In this document: positions 5,190-5,621 of the stretch, piece by piece
Layout of the letters: the number at the start of each line of letters is the position of its first letter
How positions within the stretch are numbered: position 1 is the stretch's first letter
NCBI GenBank assembly: GCA_026785815.1
Contig: JAJAZH010000075.1
Span: forward strand, 1-5,621
DNA: 5,621 nt
Direction: 5' to 3'
DNA from: Ramlibacter sp.
GTDB lineage: Bacteria; Pseudomonadota; Gammaproteobacteria; Burkholderiales; Burkholderiaceae_C
The notes under the pieces: generated by a model
Databases searched by the model: none
Told to the model about the DNA's origin: nothing
The model's input: the letters and a program-made list of their open reading frames with translations, nothing else
Made by a program: the position numbers and the translations under genes

Positions 5190-5621
5190 CTAGTCGGCCT
5201 TGATGTTGTTGTCGCGGACCACCTTGGACCAGATGTCGACCTGCTTGTCGATGAAGGTGCGCGCGATCTCGGGCGAGCCGCCGATCACCGAGATGCCCTG
5301 GCCGGCCAGCCGGGACGCGATCTCCGGCGACTTGAGCGCCTTGTTCAGTTCCTCGTTCATGCGCTTGACGATCTCCGGTGGCGTCTTGGCCGGCGCCAGG
5401 ATGGCCCACCAGGCCGGGGCGTCGAAACCGGGATAGCCGCTTTCCGCGACGGTCGGCACATCGGGCAGTTCGGGCGCCCGCTTGCTGGTGGTCACCGCCA
5501 ACGGCCGGAGCCGCTTGCTGTCGATGTGCGGCTTGGTCACGAACACCGAGCCGATGGTCAGCGGGATGTGTCCCGCCACCGCGTCGTTCATCAGCGGCCC
5601 ACCGCCCTTGTAGGGCACGTG
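5190..5621 (-). CDS. Second Bug-family (TctC-like) receptor, C-terminal part (truncated by window edge)
   Basis: The last 143 codons and the TAG stop of a second receptor are present; the 5' half lies beyond 5621. The fragment opens at the family motif HVPYKGG and shows LAVTTSKRAPELPDVPTVAE, then GYPGFDAPAWWAILAPAKTP, the standard 'la.tg..R....pdvPT..E.G.pgf....w.gl.aP.gtP' block. It ends in an acidic/basic helical C-terminus. Family proteins are about 320–330 aa, so roughly the C-terminal 45% is seen. The signal peptide and the N-terminal ligand-binding motifs cannot be checked. It is on the same strand as the neighbouring receptor and 135 bp upstream of it, but the two share only family-level similarity by eye (conserved motifs, divergent elsewhere). 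They are therefore old paralogues rather than a recent duplication. Whether they are co-transcribed is open because a palindrome lies between them. Confidence 0.93.
   Translation of the reverse strand, partial: HVPYKGGGPLMNDAVAGHIPLTIGSVFVTKPHIDSKRLRPLAVTTSKRAPELPDVPTVAESGYPGFDAPAWWAILAPAKTPPEIVKRMNEELNKALKSPEIASRLAGQGISVIGGSPEIARTFIDKQVDIWSKVVRDNNIKAD

Overview
This is a high-GC proteobacterial chromosomal window. It most resembles a betaproteobacterium of the order Burkholderiales. The reasons are the GC-rich codon use, the dapF–DUF484–xerC gene order, and two neighbouring Bug-family (TctC-like) periplasmic receptor genes, a family greatly expanded in that order. The genus cannot be told from the sequence alone.

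Layout. Positions 1–2370 hold a tightly packed minus-strand cluster, read right to left: a 2-hydroxychromene-2-carboxylate isomerase/DsbA-like thioredoxin-fold protein, dapF (diaminopimelate epimerase), a DUF484 (YigA-like) protein, and the 5' end of xerC, which runs off the left edge. The junctions are a 4-bp ATGA overlap, a 5-bp gap and a 16-bp gap, so this is very probably one transcription unit with translational coupling. Positions 2392–3894 carry a divergent plus-strand gene for a two-dinucleotide-fold flavoprotein monooxygenase-like enzyme of unknown substrate. Only about 21 bp separate its start from that of the isomerase-like gene. Positions 4053–5054 and 5190 to the right edge are two minus-strand Bug-type solute receptors. 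The first is complete with a signal peptide; the second is cut by the window edge and lacks its N-terminus here.

The non-coding DNA is confined to two short gaps flanking the complete receptor gene. Both contain REP-like GC-rich palindromes: three tandem 23-bp units plus an inverted-orientation copy in the left gap, and one copy in the right gap. All have 7–8 bp stems and 5-nt loops, and they appear to be variants of one repeat family.

The dapF–DUF484–xerC block is a conserved housekeeping cluster (cell-wall/lysine precursor and chromosome dimer resolution). The monooxygenase and the receptors look like accessory metabolism and uptake, and nothing in the sequence ties them functionally to the cluster. 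I see no RNA genes, CRISPR, transposase or clearly new system. The repeat arrangement and the compact divergent start region are the features most worth a second look.
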